Shown here: piece after piece, positions 11,741 through 23,247 of the stretch
Numbering within the stretch: position 1 is the first letter of the stretch
Layout of the letters: each line of letters starts with the position of its first letter
DNA from: Ectocarpus siliculosus
Taxonomy: Eukaryota; Sar; Phaeophyceae; Ectocarpales; Ectocarpaceae
Direction: 5' to 3'
DNA length: 64,000 bases
Assembly (NCBI GenBank): GCA_000310025.1
Contig: FN649759.1
Location: 753,723 to 817,722 of the forward strand
The notes under the pieces: generated by a model
The model's input: only the letters and a program-made list of their open reading frames with translations
Database searches by the model: none
What the model was told of the DNA's origin: nothing
Translations under genes and position numbers: made by a program

Positions 11741-11932
11741 ACCCCCTCAACATGCCCCAACACCAAATCTCAACGCCCGACTATCCATAGAGCGTTGAAG
11801 CCACGATCCGACAACGACGCCTACTGTTCGCGGGAGCATTGGCAAGGCAGCTGGACGGGCGACTCCCGAAACGACTGATGCTCGGCGAACTGGAGGGGGG
11901 GGAGAAGCGACGTAGGGGGGACAGGAACAGAA

Positions 11933-12277
11933 GTGGCCGAAGTGGGTGCTCGACGACCTGAAGGCATTCGGGGCCGACCACGGATCTACAAAAAACCGAT
12001 CCATGTTGTCTCGGAATCCCTGTACGAAAGACACGGCACCGAAGTTAAAGTGGACGGAAGCCGCGAAGGTGGAGGGGGAGTACCCTGGCATGCGGCGGTG
12101 CTGAAGGGAGCTGAGAGGTTCATGACCTCCTGGCGCAAGAAGGAAGAAGAGGCCAGCCGACAACGAGCGCTCAAACGAGACCACAAGCCAACAACCAATG
12201 GGGCGGGAGGGGGGCAGGATACGGACGAGACGGCGAGGGAAGAAAGTAAACGACAAGAGACAGACCGAGTGGCGTGA
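11933..12277 (+). CDS. Possible small basic protein, unidentified
   Basis: A 114-codon frame with an Arg/Lys/Glu-rich helical second half (SWRKKEEEASRQRALKRD) and a GRPRIYKKP stretch that loosely recalls an AT-hook. A longer open frame of 197 codons covers the same DNA on the other strand, so only one can be real; the plus-strand product looks more protein-like. No neighbour or paralog supports it. It may be an exon or chance. Confidence 0.25.
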   Translation: MAEVGARRPEGIRGRPRIYKKPIHVVSESLYERHGTEVKVDGSREGGGGVPWHAAVLKGAERFMTSWRKKEEEASRQRALKRDHKPTTNGAGGGQDTDETAREESKRQETDRVA

Positions 12278-12439
12278 TACGTGCCGGATTGAATTTCTTT
12301 TAGCCAATCCCCCCCCCCCAACGCTGCACCATTGCACCAACCCCCCACTAGTGATGACGTACCATTACCATGTATCGCTGGTTGGTTGCCATGTTTGCGT
12401 GTTTGCTTGTTCGTTCGTTAGTGGTCTCTCCACCGTGTG

Positions 12440-12600
12440 CCTTATTCTGTCTCTTATTTCTTGTTATCTCTTTTTGTCCTCGCTCTTTTCTTTATCGGTT
12501 TCTTTTTCGTTTTCTTTTCGCTTTTCTTCCTGTTTCCTTTTATTTTTTTCTCATTTTCTCTTTTTTCTCGTTGTCGCTCTTTTTTCTCTCTTTTTCTGTG
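12440..12600. repeat. Polypyrimidine (CTTT-rich) tract
   Basis: About 160 bases almost free of purines on the plus strand (TTTCTTTTTCGTTTTC and similar). It resembles a long intron or simple-sequence DNA. Frames reading Phe/Leu/Ser-rich through it mimic membrane proteins and are not counted. Confidence 0.75.
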
Positions 12601-12639
12601 TCAGATGGCCTTGACTCTGCTTGCGTGTGAAGCACCAAG

Positions 12640-15180
12640 ATTGAACCTCTTTCTCTCTGGCCCGTGATGCTGACTCGTAGTCTCAGTTGTTACCTCGCAT
12701 AGCGCGCAGAGGGAGCGGAGGACTCCAGAATATCTGTCGTTGATTTCTATCGACTTGCGGACCCCTCGGCGCCAGTTTGTTTGGCCAGTGTGTTTGAGCG
12801 TACCTTTTTAGGGTAAATTAGCCTGTGACCACGGGAATCGACCGCGTCAAGTGTTGGATCAGGTCGGACATATGAAGGTACTGGGTAAAGAGAGATCGGA
12901 ACGGTTATTAAATCTTACGTGACTACAGGCCGATTCAGCTCCGTTCTCAGCTCCGATCACTTTGCGTGCCGAAAGATCGCCGTTGTGCCTCTCGGCTAAA
13001 AGCTAAAACCATACATAGAGACCAGCAGGGATATACTGTATACAATAGATGCGGCGATTGCTTTCTAGAGGCGCATCAGGCTCCGCCTGGAACACAGGCA
13101 GCCCACCCCAAAAGCACGCTTATCAGCAATGGTACAATACTATTCACCCAGGCCTAATCTCTCTGACGTGGGGCAGATATCCTTTCCAGATCCAATCTAC
13201 TGCCTACCGGTACTGTAAGATTCAAACGCAAAATACCACCGGAGGCACCCTGAACATGTGATCAACCCGGTGCTGCATCCGCGGGGGAGAGCAGAGAAAC
13301 TGCACACCGGAGCCGATGCTAACGTACTGCCTCGGTGCTTGATATTGTTGTGACTGCGGTGCGTGTTGGTTCCCAGTATTGAGAGTGAAGGGTGGTTCGT
13401 CTGCTGTGTGAAAAATTTCGCTCAAAGGCAAGGTTATTCGGGACTACAGCTCCGATCACAGCTCTGATCACAGCTCTATATTTGTAGTACAGAATAGTAA
13501 ATTTTATCACGATTTTTATGCATTTTTTGCGATAGTGGATGATGGTCTCGATTCTCTGATGAGCGGGCCGTTTTTTTCGTCGATCTGGCGCTTCTGTGAG
13601 GCGATTTCCCGTCAGCATCTTCGCATCTAGCCCCGCTAGCATATGCGCTTGCCGTATGCTCTCTGTCCAAGGATGAGGTCGAGAAGATGTGCCAACAGGT
13701 ATTACTTGCACAGGTACATCCTGTGTGCGGACGGTTGCTATCGGAGACAGGCATGCACACCTGCTCAAAAATGCTGCTGCTGTACAGCAGTAGTACCAGT
13801 GTACTCCTGTTCGTCGCCCTTACATATACCGCGTCCCGATCCCTGTGAGCCCCGCACAGGGACCCACTGCTTCACCATCCTTGCCGCCGTGATTTGTGGG
13901 TGTACACGAATGCTTGGAAGATCTTTGACCGCAGAGAGCCAGTAGCGGAGAAAAAAAATACAACAATCAAATTAACACAGTCACAGGGTTAAGAAGACAA
14001 CAATATCCATGACGAAGAGGATGACAACATCAATTTATTACGGATGCGACACCGCCATTTTCGGCACCATCAAAATTGTCGCTGAAGAGTAATCGAGCTT
14101 GATTACGGGTACATAATTCCACCAACGTACAGTACACAAGCAGGAGTATCACGTGTACATGCATACGGCTGTGTAGACTATGTCCACTCTGTAAGCCTAC
14201 CTTGGGATTGAAGAACGGAATACGAGGCAGAGAGGTGCGAGACGACAGACAACGACGTGATTCACGGCAGGCCAGTCCACAATCCACAGCAGTCCACAGG
14301 CCGTAGTCTCACCTATGTATGTCTACGGCAGTCGCGGCGTCGCCACAGCACGGGTGTGTGTATAGGATGGCTGCACAGCGGCGCAACTGAAAACTGACAG
14401 TCCCGTGCAATGCGGGCCTTGCCGCAGTAGCCGATGTGCAATAGGCAGACCTCACGCGGGTAGGAGCTGAGAGTTGGCTTCGTGGCTGTGAACAAGGGGC
14501 GTGCTTCCTCTGCCCCTTCCTACCAATTGTCGCGCGCGACCGACCCAGGGCTGCCCAGAGGGCACAGCAACATCGCAGGTGTGTAACTATAACATTTGAA
14601 CCTCCGTGGTGGCATCCAGCAAGTTGAAGCTACTGCTGTACATGTAGCTGCGCGGACCTTGGTCTGCTGTCTAGTAAGTCAAGGGCCTGTACGTCCGTAC
14701 CGGTACTCCGCCGCCGTGTTTGCAACAATGGAAACACCTACTTCACGCTCTCTTGTAGAAATACAGGAGTCACATTTGCGCCTCCTTCAACAAACAACGG
14801 CACACGGCACACAGCGATGGCTGTCCGTCGCCGCGCCCAGCCTTTCAACCAAATCATGTATACAGAGTTCACCTGCACCATCCATTAGCCCTCCTACAGT
14901 ACAGCTATTAGATACAGGTGGCAGGTTAAAAGGCTATGGGTCCAGAAAAATCGCGCCCGCTCATTGGGAGAGGCTGTACAGCTGTACAGTCCAGAGGGCG
15001 CAGAGCTGACGTGGCTTCAGTATGGAAAATGTCTCCAATGTAGAGTTATTCAAGAACTCGACTCACGGACCGGGTGGCCTTTTTTGGACCTTTTCGCGCT
15101 TTATCCATTTTTTGGTCTAGCACGCGACTCAACGGTAGATCTTCGCGGGATAAGATTACAGAAATGTTCACCTGTGCCAA
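12640..15180. other. No supported gene
   Basis: Short frames at 13319-13768 (minus) and 14596-15009 (plus) show no recognisable domain. CTGCTG/CAGCAG patches occur near 13772-13790. Nothing else can be assigned. Confidence 0.4.
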
Positions 15181-15182
15181 TA

Positions 15183-16537
15183 CAGTGGGGGCCCCGGTTT
15201 AGCGACCCCTGTTTAACGACCCCCTGTTTAGCGACATGCGCTGTTTAGCGACCCCAAAATCTCGTGACACCGCTGCACCGCGGTTTAGCGACCAGGTGGT
15301 CGCCAAACCGGTCGAACCCTCACTAGCGACTTATTGGGATGTTTTCAACGGGCTAGCGAGCACCGCTTCGAATTTGCAGAGACCCCGCGTCCCTCCGCAC
15401 ACAAAGACACAAGATGCCGTGCGCCGATGGAGAGTTGTGCAAACAGCCGGATGTGGAGCTCCTGGCACCCCAGGGGCATGTTCGCCGCGGTGGCTGCGGT
15501 GGACGCCTGCACCGGATGTTTGGGGAGGTGGAGGTTCTCGATGGCATTGAGATGCACCGCACCTGCCACGAGTGTGCATTCAAGAACATGCAGGATCCCC
15601 CACCCGTCTCGAATCCACCCAAACGGGAAGAGGCAAAATATCGCCAAGGCTTTGCAGAAAGACGCAAACGACGTGCTCATCGAGAAAATGAACGATACGT
15701 ACTTGGAGGAGACGAACCCTTCCGGCGATGAGATATAGAGCTAGACGGGGCGGGAGAAGTTGGCAGCGCGGGGGGTGGGGAAGCGATGGACCCGCCGCCC
15801 TTCGGAGCTTTCGTCGCATTTTGGATCGCTACAAGAGTGCGCGGAGTCGTGTGGGTTAAGCGAGGAGAGCACCATCTTCGCAAGGCAAAGATGCTGTTCA
15901 TCGAAGCATACTCCGCGAAACCAGCCCGACAGAGCGGCATAAGAGCAGCGTTTAGTTAAACATGATAGGTACACTCGATAGCAGCGCGAGGTTCTTTGTC
16001 GCTGGGCCGTTCACGAACTTTCTCCGTGCCATGACTTTTTGTTTGTTCGGGGAACGTTGCCATGACGGATTTCCCCTTTCCCGCCTATTTATTAATATTT
16101 CGTAGACGAGACTTTTGCGTGCTTTTTTTGTGTTGGTCTACATGTAGGGACAGATTGTTCAGCATGCGGTAACATAAAAAGACACAGGACACCCTCTGAA
16201 AACTTGTCATTATAATGAGACATTTCCTACAAACTTCGGAGGGTACCACAAGCTTGCTGGTTGATTGGATGCAACATACCGTATAGGAACTACTCCCGGG
16301 TCGTCCACCCTAAGGTGCATCTTCTTTCCTCTACCTTCATGTGACAACTGCAATACGACGAATACATGACCAGGTCAAGAAAATTTCTGTAACACGGCCT
16401 TTAGTTCCACGAAATGGCGCTTCTTCCCGGTGTAGAGATCGCTAGTCGCTATTGACGCTCCCGGTTTGGCGACATGCCCTGAATAGCGACCATATTTCGT
16501 CGTGGCACTAAGGGTCGCTATACCGGGGGGCCCACGG
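15183..16537 (+). mobile_element. Non-autonomous pogo/Tigger-like DNA element
   Basis: The left end is TA then CAGTGGGGGCCCCGGTTT (15181-); the right end reverse-complements to TA then CCGTGGGCCCCCCGGTAT (ends 16537). This gives TA target duplications (15181-15182, 16538-16539) and inverted ends of about 25 bp. Both subterminal regions repeat TTTAGCGACC-like words, as pogo/Tigger and Jerky-type elements do. The 1355-bp interior has no DDE transposase, only a short zinc-binding-like frame, so it must borrow a transposase. Confidence 0.75.
15414..15731 (+). CDS. Cys/His-rich small protein inside the pogo-like element
   Basis: The 105-residue frame carries a likely metal-binding pattern: CADGELC near the start, GGCGGRLH near residue 27 and HRTCHEC near residue 48, followed by a basic tail rich in Arg, Lys and Glu. 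I recall comparable C2CH-type modules at the N-termini of algal pogo-like transposases, which would make this a remnant of one; that is from memory and unverified. The tail also reads plausibly in the next frame, so an indel or intron near 15600 is possible. No DDE domain follows. Confidence 0.4.
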   Translation: MPCADGELCKQPDVELLAPQGHVRRGGCGGRLHRMFGEVEVLDGIEMHRTCHECAFKNMQDPPPVSNPPKREEAKYRQGFAERRKRRAHRENERYVLGGDEPFRR

Positions 16538-16539
16538 TA

Positions 16540-18160
16540 GAAGATCGGGCTGCTGGTGTTGGGCTGGGGGGCTTCCGTGGTTGTCCAGCAAAGTTTATGG
16601 TGAAACAAGCTAACATCTGAAGGTCGCTTTTGATGATGTGGTGATGACATGTACACATACGCTTTCGTAGTGAACGAATAGCAGACAAAGCTGTGTCCCC
16701 AAGTGTCCCCATTTGGGCCAGTACTATTGTACATGTAGGAGGGTTAAACCTCGCACGTAAAAGGCGAAGGTTTTTCAAGTACCGAGAGCGGAGGCGAGTC
16801 TAACGCGCCCGTCTTATATTTCTTACACACCCATCACCCGGCGAACGTTGGATAGAAAGAAAAGTGCCGACACAACGAAATAATACCAACGGAACTGTTC
16901 GACCGCTTTTGTAATGATATGGAGGGGTTATTTCGTATCGTACGTGGGCCAGCAACTGTTGCTATTTCGTTCTGGTCTGCGACCCACCACTCGGTCCCCG
17001 CATCCACCCCTTTGTCAGCGATAGTAGATCACGGGATCTCTTTGAACAGAGACACAAGATGGCCACCAAAGTGTGTTGTTGAGCCTGTTTCCCACAGGGG
17101 AGATGTCGCTGTGTGCTGCTAGGGAAACGTAGAAATACGGGTAATCTCCGCTGACGCTATGCATTTCATTTGCTAGTCTATGATCATAGACTAGGTTTGG
17201 ATAGAGATGGATTTGTTGTGTCACTATTTTTGCTAAAATTATAGGCCATCAATAAAGAAACCGGCGTGCATCGAACCGGAACGCAGAGTTTCCAAAAGCA
17301 ACGAAAATTCGGTCCATTATTTGAGGTAAGTTGGCAAAGAGTACACTTGCAACACAGCACGAGGGAGCGTCTTCACATTCCACACCACACACACTGCACA
17401 CAAGATGATACCGCTGACCAACAGCAGCGCGAGACATACTGCAGCAGCAGCAGCAATGTGCCCCCGTTTTGTATGGCTTTGCACCCCTTCCACCGAGTCG
17501 TGCCATAGGCAGGGTGTTCCCGAGCCGCGCAACTCTCAAGGGGCTCACAGGTCTCGACCCCGTCTCCCCACGTCGACACACAACTGCCGGCCCGCGCAAT
17601 TCTCAAGGAGCCTACTGGCCGTAACCCCAACTACCCACCTCCACACGACTGCAATCCAACACCTCAACACCTCAACCACAGCCAATTCGTTGTTATGCCG
17701 ACCACTCAACTCAAACTCTAGGTCTAGTTTTGCTACGAAACGGATAAAATCCGCAACCTGTTACTCCCACAGTTCTGTGGATCTTGCTGTTCTAAATGTT
17801 GGCGTGGGTGTGAAGTGTGGGTGCACCAATCTGGTTAAGACCAGCCCTTAGAATACGTGGGCGGACCCCGCGAATGCATGTTAAACCTCACAAGTCAGTA
17901 GATTGTACGCAGAGGAGGGCGTGGTTTTCCCGCAAGCACACCATAGCACACTGATGAATTTGCCAGCACCCGACACGCGGGGCTACAGGGCGGCAGTTCT
18001 ACGACATGCTACCGCACCAGCTCCATGACTTGCTACAACACCTCACCACTGTGAAAATCAAAAAGTCTTGACGAGATGATGATCGTGATGAGTAGATTGA
18101 GCGGTTCGAGCGTTTGAGGACGGTACTATTATTCTGAGACAAGTGTTGCAGGAAGTACGT
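16540..18160. other. No supported gene
   Basis: A frame at 17405-17851 is Ser/Thr-rich without a domain. A degenerate direct repeat of a CGCGCAA(C/T)TCTCAAGG phrase occurs near 17525 and 17593. A GCAGCAGCAGCAGC tract lies near 17440-17455. Confidence 0.4.
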
Positions 18161-18258
18161 GCGTGCATCGTTCCATCAACATGTCCCGGGTGCCCGTCTG
18201 CACCGTTCACTTCATTGAAGTGCTATCCAGGTATCGTGAAAGTGAGAACGGCCACAAT

Positions 18259-19164
18259 ATGCTTCGTTTCCAGTCAAATGAGCAGAAGACCTTCTCAGAA
18301 ATACTGGAAGCGTCTGCCCGGGAAACAAATGACATTCTTTCTCAGAGGCGGAAGGTGATGGATCAGGCGTGGGCCGACATTGATGAGGGATGGCAAGCGC
18401 TCCAGGAGCATATGGCAAAGATCGGCATTACAAAGCCCTTAGACTTGAAGGAAGGCCTGGTCAAGTTGAACGTTGGCGGTTCGCTTCTCGCCTTTCGTCG
18501 CTCGGTCTTTGAGGGTAAAGGAAAGGGTGCGACTTCGGCGCTGGGAAGCCTGTGCGAGGCTGAGTGGGACAAGCGCATTCCTCGTGATTCAGATGGCCGC
18601 ATCGTGCTTGATGAGTCGCCGACGTGCGTCAAGCGCCTCTTCCACGACCTTCTTACCCCTCCGTCCTTGGCCAAGGGTACGGTAGTTCGCGAGGATAATT
18701 TCGCCAGCGACGAGACACCCGACCTTCTCCGCTACACGGCGCACGTCCTCGGTCTGTCGTGGCATTTAGCGCCCATCGGAATGTCGATAACGGGAGGGAC
18801 AACCATCTTCGAACCTCACGAAGCCAGCAGGCTGACTGCTGTCATTCAAGGTTGGTGTCCTGGGCATCCTGGTCGGCTGGAACTGCTCTACCGTGCTTCC
18901 CGCGACGGCTGGAATAGTGCCGCCTTCCAAGCTACGTGTGGAGACGATAGGCCCTCGACGGTTACCTTCTTCCGGGTGAAGGGCCAAGGGACAGGTGGGA
19001 CGGACAGTATCGTCGGAGGATTCTCCAGCGTTCCGTGGACTCCTCCAGGTGGTTCCACAGGCTACACCGCTTCACCAGGGGCATTTTTGTTCATGCTCAA
19101 GGACGCAGGCAAGAGAATTGGATCGGCCTGCAGTACCATGCATGCCATGTCCACCATCTGGTGA
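18259..19164 (+). CDS. KTD-TLDc family protein, copy B, 3'-truncated
   Basis: The start chosen (MLRFQSNEQKTF) matches the starts of copies D and F. An in-frame ATG at 18163 would add 32 unmatched residues. Order: N-terminal coiled coil with SQRRKVMDQAWADIDEGW, first KTD/BTB-like domain (VKLNVGGSLLAFRRSVF to RIVLDESPTCVKRLF), then TLDc-like core (ELLYRASRDGWNSAAFQATC, IVGGFSSVPW, GAFLFMLKD). Homology stops right after the FLFMLKD strand. The rest of the TLDc and the second KTD are missing. It is the only plus-strand member here and groups by eye with copy F. It may be a truncated pseudogene, or may splice onward to something unseen. Confidence 0.6.
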   Translation: MLRFQSNEQKTFSEILEASARETNDILSQRRKVMDQAWADIDEGWQALQEHMAKIGITKPLDLKEGLVKLNVGGSLLAFRRSVFEGKGKGATSALGSLCEAEWDKRIPRDSDGRIVLDESPTCVKRLFHDLLTPPSLAKGTVVREDNFASDETPDLLRYTAHVLGLSWHLAPIGMSITGGTTIFEPHEASRLTAVIQGWCPGHPGRLELLYRASRDGWNSAAFQATCGDDRPSTVTFFRVKGQGTGGTDSIVGGFSSVPWTPPGGSTGYTASPGAFLFMLKDAGKRIGSACSTMHAMSTIW

Positions 19165-19690
19165 TTCCGTCGGGGGGGCGGGGGTGTCCAAGCACACAAC
19201 CTACGGCAAGTATGAGGCAGTTGATGCTTACGTCGGGCGATGTTCACACCCAGGCTTTATAGGAAATCTCCATTTCTCGCGTCGAAAAATAATCGTTGCC
19301 CTATACGATAGACTACTGTAGAGCATACACCCATATCGGGAAGTTCTCTGGGTTGTTAATATCGACCCCATGTACACTTGAAACCTTTGTCGGAAACGCA
19401 AAAAATGAGGCAGTTCTAAACGGGTCTGATTCTTCCGAATCCGGTCCTCGTACAAGGCGGAAACGCGTCACCGGCGTCGCCAAGCACAAGGTTGTGCACG
19501 ACGGTAGGTGTCAAGCCTGCGTCGCCCGTGTCCTACAACTGTTGTCCACAATAGCTCCAGGTCCACCTCCAGCTCAATCTTCCCCGCTGCTCATCTGCCT
19601 AGAAACATGCCTGTGTCGGTGATAGCTGTTGCCGCTTTGCCTGCCACTCCCGGCATCACTCCGGGAGTGGGCCTCTGAACAAAAGATAAT

Positions 19691-20300
19691 GCCCGTGTCC
19701 GGTCCGGCTTAGCAGCCACAAACACGTCCCCCCAGGGTTGCCATCCCTGTGATCAGCGCTGTCTTGCCCGGAAATCGCTATCGGTACAAGAGGTTCATCG
19801 GCATATATTGCGAAGCCTATTTCCACAGACGTNNNNNNNNNNNNNNNNNNNNNNNNNNNNNNNNNNNNNNNNNNNNNNNNNNNNNNNNNNNNNNNNNNNN
19901 NNNNCTGGGTCATGACCCGCCCATGACTCGCTCAGTGCCAGCCCATGACCCGGCCATGGCCCGGCCATGACCCGGCCATGGTCAGGCGATGACCCGCACA
20001 TCAATCGGTCATGGCCAGGCCATGACCAAGTCATTGATGGGTTGGTTAACGGGTCATGGCCGGGTCATGCCCGGGCCATGAACGAGTCATGGGCGGGTCA
20101 TGGCCCGGCCATGGCCCAGGGCCATGATCTGTAACCCAATAATGTTTCCCACTAAGAAAACGTCTGTGGAAATAGGCTTCGCAAAGTATGCCGATGAATC
20201 TCTTGTACCGATAGCGATTTCCGGGCAAGACAACGCTGATCACAGGGATGGCAACCCTGGGGGACGTGTTTGTGGCTGCAAAGCCAGACCGGACACGGGC
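19691..20300. mobile_element. Fold-back element with ~142-bp inverted arms around a CATG-rich centre
   Basis: 19691-19832 and 20160-20300 are inverted copies (landmarks GTTGCCATCCCTGTGATC and CGAAGCCTATTTCCACAG against their reverse complements) with few differences. Between them are 72 Ns and the CATGACCCGGCC-type array. No coding capacity is visible. The element type is unknown; it is consistent with a fold-back transposon or with palindromic rearrangement. The gap adjoining the array suggests assembly trouble in the hairpin. Confidence 0.75.
19905..20128. repeat. Array of CATG-centred words (GGCCATGACCCGGCCATGGC type)
   Basis: About 220 bp of CATGACC, CATGGCC, CATGACTCG and CATGCCCGG variants, spaced 10-12 bp. 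Many pairs are self-complementary (GGCCATGGCC). The left end runs into the N gap, so the true length is unknown. Confidence 0.85.
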
Positions 20301-20309
20301 ACTAACGTT

Positions 20310-20394
20310 TGTTGAGAAGCACGATGACCCCTAGTCAAGACCACTACATAGTCGGCGCTGACTAGTAGTCTAGTGATCATCGTGCTTCTCAACA
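20310..20394. repeat. Hairpin insert with the same core as the copy A insert but other arms
   Basis: The arms TGTTGAGAAGCACGATGA (20310-20327) and TCATCGTGCTTCTCAACA (20377-20394) are perfectly inverted. The core TAGTCGGCGCTGACTA (20349-20364) and adjoining GTAGTCTAGTG match the core and CTAATG/CATTAG shoulders of the insert at 6165-6226, apart from a few bases. It lies just outside the right arm of the fold-back element. Confidence 0.7.
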
Positions 20395-20400
20395 ACGGTG

Positions 20401-21990
20401 ACCAGTGCCAACACTTGCTTGGCAACCCTTCCGCTTGTCTCATGTGCTTCATGCACAGTTAATTAACGGCGACCGATGCGCAGCAAAGTGCAAGCCGAGC
20501 TCCGCGGAATCAGTATTTCCCCCTCTCCTCATCTGCGAGGCGAAAAAATCTTTGTCGCGATCGCAATATTGGGTTAATATGCCGCTTTTCCTGTCACTCC
20601 CCGGCATCACTCCGGAGATGGGCCTCTGCTGACGGCCGATCGCTACGGATTTCACGGCCAGTCGTTCGCTTGGATGAGCCTATGGCAAGACTCGTCGTCG
20701 AGTTCTATGCATCACCCGACAAGCGGCGACACCGAAAAACATGTTACGCATCGCGACCGCCGCTTCTGATGATTTCTCTGCCTCCATGGGTGTCCTATTC
20801 TCTTCTACTATTAGCCGTACAAGGTTAAGCATAATTGGGCCAATAACCTTGACCGCATGTAGTGTTCCCCCTCTTGCGGTCGATAGTAGAACGGTAGGTC
20901 ACCGGTAGGGGCAGATAATTATCGTCACCGTCGGTCGCGATGCGTAAATCGTTCTCGTTCTCGCCTGACTGATTTGAACTTGACGTCGAGCGTTGCTGTA
21001 GGTTCTTCAACGTGGATGACTACCCCCTGGATCCGTAGCGGTCTGCCGTCGGCGGAGGACCATTCCCGGAGTGATTCCAGAAAACGACATTTGTTCCGCT
21101 GAGTGTTTCATCAAATGGTCGTTGTCCCCGCCGGCGGTTTCCTCCAGCTTGTCCGGCCGCACGTCCTTCTGATCTGTCCTTCAAAATACAGTATTACGGT
21201 CGGCGTAACCTTTGTCTACGCTACGATCCTATAGCTCTCCATCTCAAGAGCCCCGATCCGTGACCACACCGAAACGAAATTACGCCAGGAAATCAGATTC
21301 TGATACGATCTGTGCCAACACTCAATCAACCCCCAACCCTCCGCTCATCTACTGTGCTTGATGTATATAGGTGCCGGCGGCTGAACTTGAAACCCATGGA
21401 GAGCTCCTCAGCATCGTCATCTTTTCCTCGGGTCATCTGTAAATCAAAACTTCTGTGTCCGTTATAGCCGCGTCACGGACGCCGCCTTGAACCCCGCTCC
21501 CAGCATAACTACGGGAATAATCCCGGGAGCGGCAGTCGTGGCGGCATCAGCAACGCTTTATGATGGACACAGTTGAACACAAGCATTTTCGCTTCTCAAA
21601 TGAGCAGTGGGAAATATGCCGATACGACGAGCTCGCCTCATGGGCTTTCCGGAACTTCGGCCACCGGCACCTACATGGAGCACATAAGGTAGTGCAGCAG
21701 TTACAGCGCCCTGCCCGCCTTGCTCACCTGCACTGAAGGCTGTAACGCTTCCGGGGGCGCCTCCCAAATATATGGTGCACGAAGCGAGCTTTGTTGCCCG
21801 CCCCGCTCCCCTGCGGGTAGCGGTTCTTCTTGCCCAGCTGAAGATGCCGTCCTCGACAAAAATGGCCTCTTGGCAGAACAACGGTTTCGTCGCATCACAC
21901 AGAGTGTTGTGATTCTTGTGGCTGGATCTTGGAAGAATATATCATGCACCTCACACACGTTCCCCCTCCTCTCCCGATTGGACGAGAGGA
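20401..21990. other. No supported gene; scattered hairpin motif
   Basis: A CACTCCC-GGCATCACTCC-GGGAGTG-like motif appears at 19644-19669, 20595-20620, in a diverged form at 21494-21531, and inverted near 21060-21082, suggesting a diverged dispersed repeat across 19620-21550. No coding frame has family resemblance. Confidence 0.45.
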
Positions 21991-23247
21991 TACCAAGTTA
22001 TGCATTTCGGATCTTCATGGGATGCTGGGTGTTAATCCAGGCCCTAACACACATGAGGAAACGCACAAGTGGTGGTATTCGTGGCAGCGGTGGCGGTGCG
22101 GGTGACAATGGAAATCATTCTGTAGGCGCTATTGGGAGCTTTGTGGGTGGCTACGGGGTCCACTTGCAGCTGGGAGGGAACCATACGCATCTTGGCCAAT
22201 CATAGAACACAGCGAGGCAGCAGCAGCAGTCGTCACCGCCGCAAAAGACGAGAGCCGGCGGCAACAGGCCCAACGGGTCCCTCAGCGACGAGGGCGACGG
22301 CGGCGTTGGGGGCGAGGCCGCACCTAAGTGGAGCCGGGAATTTATCCTCCGTTTTCTGTTTTTTTCGCTGGCCAGGCCAGTCCTACTCGAACAGGGTTGA
22401 CAAGGGATGTCTTCTAAAAGAATCTACGACAACTTCGAAGTACATGTACGTAGAAGGTCGAACCCCCGAAAAAGGACGCACACGAAACTGGTTGACCCTT
22501 GGCTCGTTAGCGTTGGTGTAGCGAATATTGTACCCACAGATAGTTGAAAGCATCCCGAGTTTGCGCTCTATTGAGCTAAACCTTTATACGCGCGGACCTG
22601 CCGTCCTTTCTCGTTGAGCGTTCAGCGAAACGCATCCATCATCTTCCAAACATTTATCACACTATCCCCCTCCACCTATTTGCAGCCTTCCTCCCCCCCT
22701 TCCATTCCCTGCCACATTTACAGAACACAACAATGAGTATTGGTGCACTTTGCCCTGCTAAAGAGTACCCCATACGAATAATATTTTCAGTCAAAATTTA
22801 TGATGATCGCGCAAACAATCCTATGGCACCTCACGCCAAATCATAGAAGAGACATTCCCAAGACACGTCTACCCCGCAAAACATTAACATTTCCACAGCT
22901 TGGACGTGAAGTTTCTTCAGTATTCCGGTCAGGTAAGCCCTCTGTGTGTACCTAAGGCGTTTGGTTCGACAGGGAGACGAGTGGCCCGCAGGTTCGGGTG
23001 GGGGAACCACGGTCGGAGAGGTGAGCGACAGTGCAACAGGTAACGTACGAGAAGTAGGTGCACATGCGGGTAGGCAAGTGGGGGTGAGGGAGGCACGAGG
23101 TACATCTGCACGTACGTGATGGATTTCAAACAAAAGGAGCAAATGACGCATGTAAACTACCGCTACATGTACGTGGTACAACTGAATATCTACAATCTCG
23201 GTAGGACAAAGCTCACATCCTGAACGGCCGGTTCCGTAGTTCGCTGG

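Noticed and set aside
11747-12340. 197-codon minus-strand frame
   Set aside because: It overlaps the more protein-like plus-strand frame at 11933-12277 and runs through C-rich text. No family resemblance.
12198-12667. Phe/Leu/Ser-rich frames resembling membrane proteins
   Set aside because: They are translations of a polypyrimidine tract (12440-12600).
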